A DNA stretch of 64,000 nt. Source: CAVUDO01 sp963740255. GTDB taxonomy: Bacteria; Actinomycetota; Actinomycetes; Mycobacteriales; Cryptosporangiaceae. A program made the translations under genes and the position numbers. How positions within the stretch are numbered: the first letter of the stretch is position 1; every line of letters begins with the position of its first letter. Where the stretch lies: assembly GCA_963740255.1 (NCBI GenBank), contig CAVUDO010000006.1, forward strand, positions 496,001 to 560,000, read 5' to 3'. Below the pieces are notes generated by a model. The model had not been told where the DNA came from and made no database searches. It saw only the letters and a list, made by a program, of their open reading frames with translations. Shown piece by piece: positions 25,010 to 33,954 of the stretch.

Positions 25010-27453
25010 GCCGGCGGGCGTCCGTAGACCACGCCGTGCTGGTCGTGCGGCGGTTCGCCGTACGTGCCCGGCTGGACGTAGTGCACGACGCCGTTCGGCG
25101 GCTGGTCGTACGGGCCGGGCTGCGCGTAGGGATCCGGCGGCGGAGCACCGTAGGGGCCGCCAGGCGGCGGGGCCTGGCCGTAGTGCGGCTGGGCGGGAAC
25201 CGGTTGCCCCGGTGGTAGTCCCTGCGGGTGCGGGCCCGGCTGGGCGTCCTGCCACGGGGGTGCGGGCTGGGCGTCCTGCCACGGGGCGTGCTGGGGGTAC
25301 GCGTCGGCGAAGGGCGGAGGGCCGTGGCCGTTGTGGTGCCCGTTCCGGGCCGGTTCGTAGCCGCCGTGCGGGGGGCCGGACGCTGGCGCCTGCGGGTGAG
25401 GCTCGGCGGGTCGGCCGTAGACGCCGGACTGAGCGGGCGGTGGGGCGCCCTGGTACTCGGCCTGGCGCTCCTGCTCGGTGGGCCGCGGGTAGTCAGCCGG
25501 CCGCGGGTACCCGGTCCGCCGCGCCGCGACGTCCGCCGGGTGCTCGGGGGCGGGCCGGTCGATCCCGAACAAACCCAGGAGGGCACCCACCAGAAGGACG
25601 ACGCTGACTCCGACCAGGGCATACCCGGCCGGCAGGACCGAGAGCGTCGCGTCCAGGGTCTCGGTGCCGATGGTGACGACCTTCTCCTCGCTGCCGAAGG
25701 ACACCTGCTTCGACCACAGCGTGAAGCCGAGCGTGTAGCAGCCGAGCAACAGCGCGGGGAGGAAGGCGAGCACGAACCGCACCTGGACGCCGGTCATCGT
25801 CAGCATCCCCGGCGCGCGCCTGGTCAGCAGCTTCCCGACGGACAGCACGAAGACCGCGAACGCGGCGAGCACGACGAACCAGCTCAGCGGCGCCATGTAC
25901 GTGTGCGGCGACAGGACCGACCACTCCGTGGCCCGACCGAGGCGGTTGACCGCGTCGGCGAACTTCGGGTCGGTGTAGCCGACGAACGGCAGGAACGCGA
26001 GGCCGCACACCAGCAGCGCCGCCAGGCCGGCCATCAGGTCGCCGGCGATGCCGAGCGGGCTGCGGCGGGCCGGCAGCCGTGGCGTGGCCAGGCCGTGGTC
26101 GCGCTGCGACAGGGGTGGCGGGCCGGTGGCCGGCGGAGGCGGCGCGGCGCCCGGGGCCTGACCACCGCCCCAGGCCGGCGACCAGCCGGCATCGGCCGGA
26201 CCCGGTCCGCTCGCCGGACCCGGAGCACCGTATCCGCCCGCCGGACCCGGAGCGCCGTATCCGCCGGCAGGGCCCGCGGAGCCGTCCTGCCCCTCGGAGC
26301 CGTACACCTGGCCCGGAGCCGGCGGCGAGCCGTACACCTGGCCGGGAGCCGGCGACCCGTACGCCTGGCCCGGGGGTCCGGCACCGCCGCGGTGACCGGC
26401 GTCGGCCGGCTCCTCGAAGAAGAAGTTGTTCAGCATCCGGTCGTCCGGGCGGGCGCCGGCCAACCGGGTGTCCGTCGTGGGTAACGGCGCCCACTGGTCG
26501 ACGTGTGGCGGCTGCTGGGCGTAACCCGGCTGGGGATCGTCGCGGAGGACGGGTGCCTGGTCGTGAAAACCGGACGGGGAAGGCGGCAGGGCCCGCCGGT
26601 CGTGCACGCCCGACTGGCCGACCGGCAGGGCGCGCTGCTCGAAGAACGGCGGTGGTTGCCGGGGCTGGTCGATCACGGCCGGCTGGCCGCCGGGAAGGAC
26701 CTGCTGCCCCGGGCCGGGTTCCGGCCGGCCGTAGACGCCGGACTGGGTGGCGAACGGCCGCTCGTCGGGGAACGGCGGCAGGGGGTCGAGGTTGCGCGGC
26801 CGGATGTCCTGGAAGGCGCTGGAACGCTGGGGGTACTGCGTGGGAGCGGGAGGGAGCGGGGGCAGCTCGTGCGCCGGATGCCACTGGTCGACGAAGCCGG
26901 CCTGCGGGCCCGGGCCCCACGGGTCGTCGGGGGCGCGTCGCTGGTCCTGGTAGCTCCCGAGGTCGGGGGCGTACGACGTGCGGTTGTCGCCGTAGGCGGG
27001 TCGCAGTTCCTCCGCGGTCGGGCGGCGCAGGTTGTGGTAGGTGTCCGGCGGATCCGGGAACGGGGCCGTCGGCGGGTAGAACGGCCGCGGCTCGAGCGTG
27101 AACGGCACGTGGTCCTGGTAGGGAGGCGGTTCCTGGGACAGCGGTGCCTGGCCGTAGAGCGGCGGGTCCTGGAGGCGCGGCGGTTGGTAGGCGGCCGGCT
27201 CCTGGCCGTAGGGGGCGTGGGAGTACGGGAGCTGGCCGTACGGCGTCTGGTCGTGGCGGGCCGGGTCGTACGGGGGCTGGTGTTGCGGAGCCGGGCGCTG
27301 GGCCGTGTCGCCCCGTTCCGGGGCGGCGTGCCGCGGCCCGTCGACGCGCGGATCGTCGTACCGTGGAACGGCCGGCCGCGGGTCGTAGCGCGGGTCGTAG
27401 TCGGGGTACGGCGGGTTCCCCTCCGGCACGTACCGGTCTCCGTGCGGATACAT
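25003..27453 (-). CDS. Pro/Gln/Tyr-rich four-helix membrane protein
   Basis: An 816-residue protein. The first 500 residues are low-complexity, with recurring PPYG, SGVYGRP, APGQVYGS and GGYGAPGPA units. Four membrane helices follow (about residues 500-680: AGLAALLVCGLAFLPFVGY, WFVVLAAFAVFVLSVGKLL, FVLAFLPALLLGCYTLGFTLW, GYALVGVSVVLLVGALLGLF). The tail is again Pro/Gln/Tyr-rich. The arrangement suggests a scaffold at the membrane, perhaps in division or cell-wall work, but no function is known. The ATG at 27453 has GGGAGG before it; the frame upstream is not needed. Confidence 0.75.
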   Translation of the reverse strand: MYPHGDRYVPEGNPPYPDYDPRYDPRPAVPRYDDPRVDGPRHAAPERGDTAQRPAPQHQPPYDPARHDQTPYGQLPYSHAPYGQEPAAYQPPRLQDPPLYGQAPLSQEPPPYQDHVPFTLEPRPFYPPTAPFPDPPDTYHNLRRPTAEELRPAYGDNRTSYAPDLGSYQDQRRAPDDPWGPGPQAGFVDQWHPAHELPPLPPAPTQYPQRSSAFQDIRPRNLDPLPPFPDERPFATQSGVYGRPEPGPGQQVLPGGQPAVIDQPRQPPPFFEQRALPVGQSGVHDRRALPPSPSGFHDQAPVLRDDPQPGYAQQPPHVDQWAPLPTTDTRLAGARPDDRMLNNFFFEEPADAGHRGGAGPPGQAYGSPAPGQVYGSPPAPGQVYGSEGQDGSAGPAGGYGAPGPAGGYGAPGPASGPGPADAGWSPAWGGGQAPGAAPPPPATGPPPLSQRDHGLATPRLPARRSPLGIAGDLMAGLAALLVCGLAFLPFVGYTDPKFADAVNRLGRATEWSVLSPHTYMAPLSWFVVLAAFAVFVLSVGKLLTRRAPGMLTMTGVQVRFVLAFLPALLLGCYTLGFTLWSKQVSFGSEEKVVTIGTETLDATLSVLPAGYALVGVSVVLLVGALLGLFGIDRPAPEHPADVAARRTGYPRPADYPRPTEQERQAEYQGAPPPAQSGVYGRPAEPHPQAPASGPPHGGYEPARNGHHNGHGPPPFADAYPQHAPWQDAQPAPPWQDAQPGPHPQGLPPGQPVPAQPHYGQAPPPGGPYGAPPPDPYAQPGPYDQPPNGVVHYVQPGTYGEPPHDQHGVVYGRPPAY

Positions 27454-27978
27454 GCCCCGCCTCCCAGGTCTGGACTCAGGCCACCCCGGCTGGCCTCGGC
27501 GTCCCCCTGGCAGCATAACGACGCTGCCGTGCGCGGCGCCGGCGAGCGGGGAGTTCCCCGCCACCTTCCTGGCCCTGACGAGCGGAAATGCTGGTCAGAC
27601 GGCTGCCGGCATCCGGCGACGAGGGTGGTCGGTGACAGAGAGACGGCGCCTCACGAGGAGGCGCCGTCACGCACGATCAGTCCTGGTTACCAGGCGTGCA
27701 CCTTTACCGACGAACACGGATCCCGTCGGATCCGTCTCGACGCGCCTCCCGCGGCTGGTCGCGCGTGGGTACCTGGTGACCGTGCGCGGATCCCGGTTCC
27801 GGGAGTGCCGGAAGGACGGGGTCCTTGACGTCTTTTCTACGCCCGATTAGTCCGTAAGGGAACCCCCACGGCGCAGTACGTCCGTACTCCGTCAAACCGG
27901 CGCGTACGGCTGCCGGGGCACCGGGTCCGAAACCGCTCCGACCGACGAAGGGCCGGGTCCGCGGTCCGGGTCCGCGGG
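27454..27978. other. intergenic region, no gene recognised
   Basis: About 525 bases between the HAD phosphatase stop and the start of the Pro-rich membrane protein. A strong hairpin is at 27642-27668. The remaining open frames are Arg-rich and without coding bias. I find no tRNA or conserved RNA that I can name, and the promoter of the Pro-rich gene should be here. Confidence 0.45.
27642..27668. terminator. GC-rich hairpin, probable terminator
   Basis: GACGGCGCCTC (27642-27652) pairs perfectly with GAGGCGCCGTC (27658-27668) around a 5-base loop. It lies about 310 bp beyond the HAD gene stop on the reverse strand and could end that transcript. There is no T tract, which is usual for terminators in such GC-rich genomes. 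Confidence 0.6.
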
Positions 27979-28800
27979 TCAGCGGCGGTGCGCGGCCAGG
28001 GGGCCGTCGGCCGAACGGGCGCGGCGGTAGCGGCCGTAGAGCACCAGCCCGGCCACGGCTGCCGCGCCGACACCGACGGCGGCGGTGGCCAGCATCGGCG
28101 CGGACGGACGGATGAACCGGGTCGGCAGCGTCACCGGACGCCGGAACGCCAGCACCGGCCACTCGCGCTCGGCCGCGACCCGACGCAGCGCCTTGTCCGG
28201 GTTCACCGCGTGCGGGTGGCCGACGATCTCCAGCATCGGCACGTCGCTGATCGAGTCAGAGTAGGCGTAGCAGTCGGCCAGGTCGTATCCCTCGGACCCG
28301 GCCAGCTCCCGCAGCGCCTCGGCCTTGGCCGGCCCCGCCGCGTAGTAGGCGATCTCGCCCGTGTACTTCCCGTCCTCGACCACCATCTGGGTCGCCACCA
28401 CCCGCTCGACCCCGAGCAGCGCGCCGATCGGTGTGACCAGTTCCTCGCCGGAGGACGAGACGATCACCACCTCGCGGCCGGCCGCCCGGTGCTCGGCGAT
28501 CAGGGCGGCGGCCTCGGCGTAGATGGTCGGCTCGATCAGCTCGTGCAGCGTCTCCGCGACGATCTGGCGGACCTGCTCGACGTCCCATCCACGCACCATC
28601 TCGGCCAGCGCGTCCCGGATCCGCGCCATCTGGATGTCGTCGGCACCGTTGAGCTGGTAGAGCACCTGTGCGTAGGTGCTGCGCAACACACCGCGTCGGC
28701 TGATCAGGCCGCCCTGGTAGAACGGGCGACCGAAAGCCAGGGCGCTCGACTTGGCGATGACAGTCTTGTCCAAGTCGAAGAACGCAGCGCTGCGACCCAT
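27979..28800 (-). CDS. HAD-superfamily phosphatase, SerB-like (HAD-IB)
   Basis: A 273-residue hydrolase. HAD motif I is FFDLDKTVI near residue 7 (Asp nucleophile), motif II is VIVSSSGEELV near 118, and motif IV is YSDSISDVPMLE near 193. The cap is helical. A C-terminal membrane helix (MLATAAVGVGAAAVAGLVLY) anchors it. The Streptomyces relative in the same position was described as an inhibitor of morphological differentiation; phosphoserine-type substrates are likely but unproven. It is divergent from ssd across 500 bp. The start has no clear binding site. Confidence 0.88.
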   Translation of the reverse strand: MGRSAAFFDLDKTVIAKSSALAFGRPFYQGGLISRRGVLRSTYAQVLYQLNGADDIQMARIRDALAEMVRGWDVEQVRQIVAETLHELIEPTIYAEAAALIAEHRAAGREVVIVSSSGEELVTPIGALLGVERVVATQMVVEDGKYTGEIAYYAAGPAKAEALRELAGSEGYDLADCYAYSDSISDVPMLEIVGHPHAVNPDKALRRVAAEREWPVLAFRRPVTLPTRFIRPSAPMLATAAVGVGAAAVAGLVLYGRYRRARSADGPLAAHRR

Positions 28801-28864
28801 GCCGGCGAGTGTAGGGCCCTCGACGTATCGCACTGTTTCGGGCACCCTTGTACCAGGAGCTAAC

Positions 28865-28880
28865 GGAATCACGTGATTCC
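28865..28880. promoter_or_regulatory. 16-bp perfect palindrome with CACGTG core
   Basis: GGAATCACGTGATTCC is a perfect palindrome 65 bp upstream of the HAD gene and 421 bp upstream of ssd. Its length and symmetry suggest a dimeric regulator site. The protein is unknown. Confidence 0.45.
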
Positions 28881-28958
28881 TGGACTCGTGCGTAGCGTGA
28901 CGGGTTATTCTCCGACCGAACTCGGTAATCGCACCCCCCGCGGTTGCCGGGAAGGGTC

Positions 28959-29022
28959 CCGGCTCGGCCCCCCCGGAGCCGGACCCCGACGGCCCCCGCC
29001 TACCCCCCCGGCGGGGGCCGTC
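28959..29022. promoter_or_regulatory. two adjacent GC-rich hairpins between HAD and ssd
   Basis: The first hairpin pairs CCGGCTC (28959-28965) with GAGCCGG (28976-28982). The second pairs GACGGCCCCCGCC (28988-29000) with GGCGGGGGCCGTC (29010-29022), a perfect 13-bp stem. A third, weaker one is at 29106-29131. They may be a terminator pair for an unannotated short transcript or a structured leader of the tad operon. Confidence 0.5.
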
Positions 29023-29300
29023 CCCTTCCCGCACGGGCCTCTGACGCCCTGAACTGTGGAAATAGGCGCATCCCGGCCCGGGTGGCGGCTGGCGTCTCCT
29101 TGCCTGCGGACAGTCGTTACGCGCTGTCCGCTGACGTTCCCCACCTGGCGCACGGCGGTGTGGCGGCATGTCGACAGGCCCCTGTCGGTCGTCCACAACG
29201 CGCGATCTGCCGAGCCTTTCTGTGGACGGCGGACGCGTCTTCCGATGCCTACCGCGACGGTGGTCGCAGCCCGTGCGGGACCACTTTCTCCGGAGGCGAG

Positions 29301-30383
29301 ATGACCACCGATGTGTCGCGGCCCTTGGTCTGCACACGCGATTCCGACCTGCTCGACGATCTGCTGCGGCTGGCCGCCGCCGGCGGTGTCGACGTCGACG
29401 CCCCCGGTGACCCGGTGGCCGCGCGGACGCCCTGGCCAGGAGCCTCGCTGGTGATCGTCGGCTCCGACGTCGCGGCCGAGTACGTCCGTGCGCGGTTGCC
29501 GCGGCGGGTGGGCGTCGTCCTGGTGGCCCGCGCCGAGGAGGCCGGGCCGGACGACGGCGACCTGTGGCGGCGGGCGGCCGAACTCGGTGCCGAGCACGTG
29601 GTGTTCCTCCCGGCGGCGGAGCCCTGGCTGGTCGACCGGTTCGGCGCGGCCGTCGGGCCGGTCGGAGCGGGCCGGGTGGTCGGGGTGGTGGGCGGTCGCG
29701 GCGGTGGCGGTGCGAGCGTGCTCGCGGCCGCGCTGGCGGTCACCGCGGCGCGCCAGGGCGCCCGTACGATGCTGCTCGACGCCGACCCGCTCGGCGGCGG
29801 CCTCGACCTGCTGGTCGGCCGGGAAGACAGCACGGGTCTGCGCTGGCCCGACCTGGCCGACGCGGCGGGACGGATGAGCGCGCCGGCCCTGCACGACGCT
29901 CTCCCCCGAATCGGCGAGCTGTGCGTGCTGTCCTGGGACCGGGGCGACCTGTTGAGCGTCCCGGCCGACGCGGTCGAGGCGGCGCTGGACGCCGGCCGGC
30001 GGGGGAGCGACCTGGTGGTCGTCGATCTCCCGCGCCGGCCGGACGAGGCCGCGGTGCGGGCGTTGCAGGCCACCGACCTCACGCTGCTCGTGGTCCCGGC
30101 CGAGGTGCGGGCGTGCGCCGCGGCCTCCCGGGTGGCGCGGGCCATCCGGCCGCACTGCGCGCGACTGTCCTGTGTGGTCCGCGGTCCCGCGCCGGCGGGC
30201 CTGCGGTCGCGCGACCTGGCCGCGACGCTGCGGCTTCCGCTGGCCGGCATCCTGCGGGCCGAGCCGGGGCTGGCGGCCGGGCTGGAGCGTGGCGAGGCAC
30301 CTGCCGCGGACGGCCGGGGTCCGCTCGCCGCGTTCTGCCGCGAGGTGCTGGCCGACCTCGACCGAGAGCAGTCCGCGGCATGA
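29301..30383 (+). CDS. ssd: Ssd/CpaE-like protein (septum site determining, TadZ-like)
   Basis: A 360-residue MinD/ParA-superfamily protein. The N-terminal domain (1-115) is receiver-like (DLLDDLLRLAAAGGVDV). The ATPase-like domain begins with a deviant P-loop, VVGGRGGGGASVLAAALA near 130, in which the usual Lys residues are absent, followed by LLDADPLGGGLDLLVG. Loss of the Walker Lys is typical of actinobacterial Ssd proteins, which localise Tad/Flp machinery or affect division. The ATG at 29301 follows CGGAGG. It is the first gene of the tad operon and overlaps tadA by four bases. Confidence 0.88.
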   Translation: MTTDVSRPLVCTRDSDLLDDLLRLAAAGGVDVDAPGDPVAARTPWPGASLVIVGSDVAAEYVRARLPRRVGVVLVARAEEAGPDDGDLWRRAAELGAEHVVFLPAAEPWLVDRFGAAVGPVGAGRVVGVVGGRGGGGASVLAAALAVTAARQGARTMLLDADPLGGGLDLLVGREDSTGLRWPDLADAAGRMSAPALHDALPRIGELCVLSWDRGDLLSVPADAVEAALDAGRRGSDLVVVDLPRRPDEAAVRALQATDLTLLVVPAEVRACAAASRVARAIRPHCARLSCVVRGPAPAGLRSRDLAATLRLPLAGILRAEPGLAAGLERGEAPAADGRGPLAAFCREVLADLDREQSAA

Positions 30384-31624
30384 CCGGCACCGTGACGGCG
30401 CACCCAGCCCGCCCGGGCGTGGCCGGTCCCGGCACCGCCGCGGCGGGAGTGGCGGCGGCGATCGACGCGGCGTTGCTCGAACGGGTGCGTCGCCGGCTGG
30501 CCGCGCAGAGCCGTCCCCCGACGCCGGCGGCGGTGGCTGCGGCCCTGCGCTCCGAGCACCGGGCTCCGGTCGGCGACGTGGCGCTGCTCGCGCTCGCCGC
30601 CCGGATCCACGCCGAGCTGGTGGGCGCCGGCCCGCTCGCTCCGTTCCTGGCCGATCACGAGGTGACCGACGTGCTCGTCAACGGACCGGACGCGGTGTGG
30701 GTCGACCGGGGCCACGGCCTGCAGCGGGTGGCCTGCGGGCTGGGCGACGACCGCGCCGTGCGCCGGCTCGCCCAACGCCTGGCCGGTGCATGCGGGCGCC
30801 GGCTGGACGACGCGCAGCCGTTCTGCGACGCCCAGCTCCCGGACGGCTCCCGGCTGCACGCGGTGCTGCCGCCCGTGGCCGCCGACGGCGTGCACCTCTC
30901 GCTGCGGACGTTCCGGGCGCGGGCGTTCACGGTCGACGACCTCGTCGTGGCCGGCACGCTCACTGCGGAGGCGCGGGTGCTGCTGCGTGCGGTGGTGCGC
31001 GCCCGGCTGGCGTTCCTGGTGACGGGCGGGACTGGCTCGGGGAAGACCACGCTGTTGTCCACGCTGCTCGGCGAGGTCCCGGCCGACGAGCGGATCGTGC
31101 TGGCCGAGGATGCCGCCGAGCTGCGGCCGGTCCACCCGCACGTGGTGTCGCTGGTGTGCCGTCCGGCCAACGCCGACGGCGCGGGTCAGATCACGCTGCG
31201 CGACCTGGTGCGGCAGGCGCTGCGGATGCGGCCCGACCGGATCGTCGTCGGCGAGTGCCGTGGTGCCGAGGTGGCCGACCTCCTCGCCACCCTCAACACC
31301 GGCCACGAGGGTGGCGCCGGCACCCTGCATGCCAACGCACCGGAGGACGTGCCGGCCCGGCTGGAGGCCCTGGGCGCCCTCGGCGGCCTGTCCCGCGCGG
31401 CCTTGCACAGCCAGCTCGCGTCCGCCCTCCAGGTCGTCGTGCCGATCCGGCGGGGGCCGTCCGGGCGCATGGTCGACCAGGTGTGCGTCGTCGATCCGGA
31501 CGAGGGCGGTCGGGTGCGGGTGCGGGCGGCCTGGCGGCGGGACGGCGGCCCGACCCCCGGCCGCGACGCGCTGACCGCCCTGCTCGCTCGCCGGGGCGTC
31601 GCCATCGCGGAGACCGGGCGATGA
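30380..31624 (+). CDS. tadA: TadA/CpaF-type secretion ATPase
   Basis: A 414-residue hexameric ATPase that powers Flp/Tad pilus assembly. The N-terminal domain includes LADHEVTDVLVNGPDAVWVD. Walker A is VTGGTGSGKTTLLSTLLG near 214, the Asp box is RIVLAEDAAELRPVHPHVV, Walker B is RMRPDRIVVGECRGAEV and the His box is LATLNTGHEGGAGTLHANAP. It begins with ATG 30380 in an ATGA overlap with ssd and ends in the same way with tadB. Confidence 0.95.
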   Translation: MTGTVTAHPARPGVAGPGTAAAGVAAAIDAALLERVRRRLAAQSRPPTPAAVAAALRSEHRAPVGDVALLALAARIHAELVGAGPLAPFLADHEVTDVLVNGPDAVWVDRGHGLQRVACGLGDDRAVRRLAQRLAGACGRRLDDAQPFCDAQLPDGSRLHAVLPPVAADGVHLSLRTFRARAFTVDDLVVAGTLTAEARVLLRAVVRARLAFLVTGGTGSGKTTLLSTLLGEVPADERIVLAEDAAELRPVHPHVVSLVCRPANADGAGQITLRDLVRQALRMRPDRIVVGECRGAEVADLLATLNTGHEGGAGTLHANAPEDVPARLEALGALGGLSRAALHSQLASALQVVVPIRRGPSGRMVDQVCVVDPDEGGRVRVRAAWRRDGGPTPGRDALTALLARRGVAIAETGR

Positions 31625-32502
31625 GGCCCGCGAGCCTGGTCGCGGCGGTGGCCCTGATGGGAGCCGCCGTGCTCGTCGCGTCGCGCCCGACCAGGCGTCC
31701 GCTGCGCCGGTTGGGGGGTGCCGGTGGGCCGCGCTGGACCGCCGAACGCGGTGCGCGTTCGGGACGGCGGCGGTTCCGATGGCCGGCGTTGCTGGTCCGG
31801 TACCGAGCCGGACGCCTTTCGCCCTGGTCGTGGGGCTGTCCCGTTGCCAGCCTGGCGGCCGTCGCGGGCCTCTGGGTGGCCGGGCCGGTCGCGGCGGTCG
31901 TGTCGGCGGTCTACGCGATGATGGGCGTCCGGGCGGTGCTCGGCCGTGCCGCCGTGCGCGCAGACCGGGGCGCGCGTGTGGCAGCGGCCGAGGCGCTGGC
32001 AGGGCTTGCCGACGACCTCCGCGCGGGGCGGGCTCCGACGGCGGCCCTGCGGGTGGCGCTGGAGTCGCTCGCGGTGGCCTCTCCCTCGGACGAACTGCGT
32101 GACGCGGCGGCCGCGGTGGAGTCCGGCGGGGACGTGGTCAGGGCGCTGCGGGCCGTTCGGGGGCCGTCGGGCCCTTCGCTCCAACGTCTTGCCGCGGCGT
32201 GGGCGCTCACCGATGCGGGCATCCCACTGGCCGACGTGCTCGATCGACTGGAGGAGGAACTCCGTGCGGTGGCCCGCGCGGAGGAGCAGGCCGGAGCACG
32301 GACGGCGTCCGCGCGGACGACCGCCCGTCTGGTCGCGGCGCTGCCTCTCGCCGGTCTGCTGATCGGGTATGGCCTCGGTGCCGATCCGGTGCGCGTGCTC
32401 ACCAGAACTCCGGTCGGCACGGCGTGCGCGCTCGGCGGCGTGGCACTGCATCTGGCGGGATTCGCCTGGGCCGGCCGGATCGCCCGGATGGTCGGACGAT
32501 GA
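31621..32502 (+). CDS. tadB: TadB-like pilus assembly membrane protein
   Basis: A 293-residue type II secretion F-family protein. A signal-like first helix (LVAAVALMGAAVLVA) and a second hydrophobic pair (VASLAAVAGLWVAGPVAAVV) precede the helical GspF domain (EALAGLADDLRAGRAPTAAL, LAAAWALTDAGIPLADVLDR). Two more membrane helices end the protein. Its place between tadA and tadC and the 4-bp overlaps on both sides fix the assignment. With TadC it forms the inner-membrane platform. Confidence 0.9.
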   Translation: MRPASLVAAVALMGAAVLVASRPTRRPLRRLGGAGGPRWTAERGARSGRRRFRWPALLVRYRAGRLSPWSWGCPVASLAAVAGLWVAGPVAAVVSAVYAMMGVRAVLGRAAVRADRGARVAAAEALAGLADDLRAGRAPTAALRVALESLAVASPSDELRDAAAAVESGGDVVRALRAVRGPSGPSLQRLAAAWALTDAGIPLADVLDRLEEELRAVARAEEQAGARTASARTTARLVAALPLAGLLIGYGLGADPVRVLTRTPVGTACALGGVALHLAGFAWAGRIARMVGR

Positions 32503-33227
32503 CCGTCGCGGCCTGGGTGGCCGGTGGCTGCCTGGTGTTCGCCGCGGTGCTCGGCGGCATCCGGCCGCGGCAGGACCGGCTGCGCGCGTTGCGGCTCTCG
32601 CCCGCCGGGGTACCGCGCCGTGTCCCACGTGCGGGACTGCCGCCCTGGTGGGCGGCCGGACTCGGTGGGCTTGCCGTGACGCTCCTCGTCGGTGGCTGGT
32701 CGGGGCTTCTCGCCGGAGCGCTCTGCGCGGTGCTGATCGACCGGGCGGTGCGGAGGCTGGAGCCCCGTGCGGTGCGGGCCGAGCGGGCCGCCGCTGCGGC
32801 CGGGCTGCCCTACGCCGTGGACCTGCTCGGTGCCGTCCTGCGTGCCGGCTCGCCGCTCGACCAGGCGCTGGTCACCGTCGGTGCGGCCGTGCGGGGCCCG
32901 CTCGGCGGCCGTCTCGACCGGGTCGGTCGCATGCTCCGCCTCGGCATGTCTCCTGTGGACGCCTGGCAGCACCTGGCCGACCTTTCCGAGGCGGCACCAC
33001 TGGTCGCGGCCGCGGTGCGGGCGAACGAGAGCGGCGCGGCGCTGGCCGGGGCATGCACACGCGCCGTGGCACGGATGCGGCAGGCCCGTGGCGCCGCCGC
33101 CGACGCGGCCGCGCACCGTGCCGCCGTCCTCGTCGTCCTCCCGCTGGGTGCGTGCTTCCTGCCCGCATTCGTCCTGGTCGGTGTCGTCCCGATCGTGATC
33201 GGAGTGCTCGATGACGTGCTCGTCTGA
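32499..33227 (+). CDS. tadC: TadC-like pilus assembly membrane protein
   Basis: A 242-residue paralogue of TadB with the GspF pattern: LPYAVDLLGAVLRAGSPLDQ, then HLADLSEAAPLVAAAVRANE, and a last hydrophobic pair (VLVVLPLGACFLPAFVLVGVVP). It starts at ATG 32499 in an overlap with the tadB stop. It is followed after 95 bp by the pilin-like gene. Confidence 0.9.
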   Translation: MTVAAWVAGGCLVFAAVLGGIRPRQDRLRALRLSPAGVPRRVPRAGLPPWWAAGLGGLAVTLLVGGWSGLLAGALCAVLIDRAVRRLEPRAVRAERAAAAAGLPYAVDLLGAVLRAGSPLDQALVTVGAAVRGPLGGRLDRVGRMLRLGMSPVDAWQHLADLSEAAPLVAAAVRANESGAALAGACTRAVARMRQARGAAADAAAHRAAVLVVLPLGACFLPAFVLVGVVPIVIGVLDDVLV

Positions 33228-33322
33228 CCTGCCCACGGCGCATGTGCGCCATGACGACCTACCCGCCAGCTCGCGGGCCCACGACACGCCGGGAACCGCC
33301 CGGCCCAGCAGAGGAGATGTCC

Positions 33323-33520
33323 ATGCGTCAGATCAGAACGGTCGCCCGGAGGCTCGGTCGGCGGCTGCGCCTTCACGGCGACGACGGGATGAGCACCGCG
33401 GAATACGCGGTGGGCACCATCGCCGCGGTGGCGTTCGCCGGCATCCTGCTGAAGGTGGTCACCTCGCCCACGGTCCAGGCCGCGTTGACCGCGATCATCG
33501 ACCGGGCGCTGAAGTCCTAG
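33323..33520 (+). CDS. DUF4244 protein, Flp-pilin-like
   Basis: A 65-residue protein with a basic leader (MRQIRTVARRLGRRLRLHGD) and the pilin-like junction DDGMSTAEYAVGTIAAVAFA. One membrane helix follows and the end is VVTSPTVQAALTAIIDRALK. The Glu in position 5 of the putative mature form matches Flp pilins. ATG 33323 is chosen because GAGGAG lies six bases upstream; an in-frame ATG at 33317 abuts that site. It is probably the major pilin subunit of the locus. Confidence 0.88.
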   Translation: MRQIRTVARRLGRRLRLHGDDGMSTAEYAVGTIAAVAFAGILLKVVTSPTVQAALTAIIDRALKS

Positions 33521-33567
33521 CCGCGGCGCGGGTCGCGTGGGGGCGACGCTCGACCGGTCGAACGCCC

Positions 33568-33954
33568 GTGCGTTGCCCACGAGCCGTCCGCGCGGGCCCG
33601 CGTAAGCCCCGCGGCTTCCGAGGATCGGTGACCGCGGAGCTTGCCGTCGGGTTGCCGGTCCTCGTGTTCCTGCTCGTCGCGGCGCTGACGGCGGTATCGG
33701 CCGCGACGGCCCAGCTGCGGTGCGTGGACGCGGCGCGCGAAGCCGCCCGGGCAGCGGCGCGGGGCGAGTCCGACGCGGTGGCGGTCGGGGCCCGGTCGGC
33801 GCCCGACGGCGCCTCGGTGACCGTCGCTCCGGCGGGGCCGACCGTCCGCGCGGTGGTCCAGGCCCCGGTCCGGGTGCTGGGTTGGGTGCTGCCCGGTGGG
33901 GTCGAGGGTGTCGCTGTCGCCGAGCGGGAGCCCGGCGAGGCGGTGGCGCAGTGA
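33568..33954 (+). CDS. TadE-family pseudopilin
   Basis: A protein of about 128 residues. A basic N-terminus (GPRKPRGFRGSVTAEL) runs into the hydrophobic helix AVGLPVLVFLLVAALTAVSA, followed by CVDAAREAARAAARGESDAV, the TadE signature. The mature part is small and beta-rich. The GTG at 33568 keeps the basic leader; a GTG at 33628, with GAGG near it, would give a protein without it. It overlaps the next gene by four bases. Confidence 0.8.
   Translation: MRCPRAVRAGPRKPRGFRGSVTAELAVGLPVLVFLLVAALTAVSAATAQLRCVDAAREAARAAARGESDAVAVGARSAPDGASVTVAPAGPTVRAVVQAPVRVLGWVLPGGVEGVAVAEREPGEAVAQ

Noticed and set aside
27700..27850. Possible tRNA or small RNA after the 27642 hairpin
   Set aside because: Some paired segments exist (CCCGGTTCCGGG), but no cloverleaf or anticodon arm can be drawn.
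29249..31408. Reverse frame of 719 codons opposite ssd and tadA
   Set aside because: Shadow of two well-supported forward genes in high-GC DNA.
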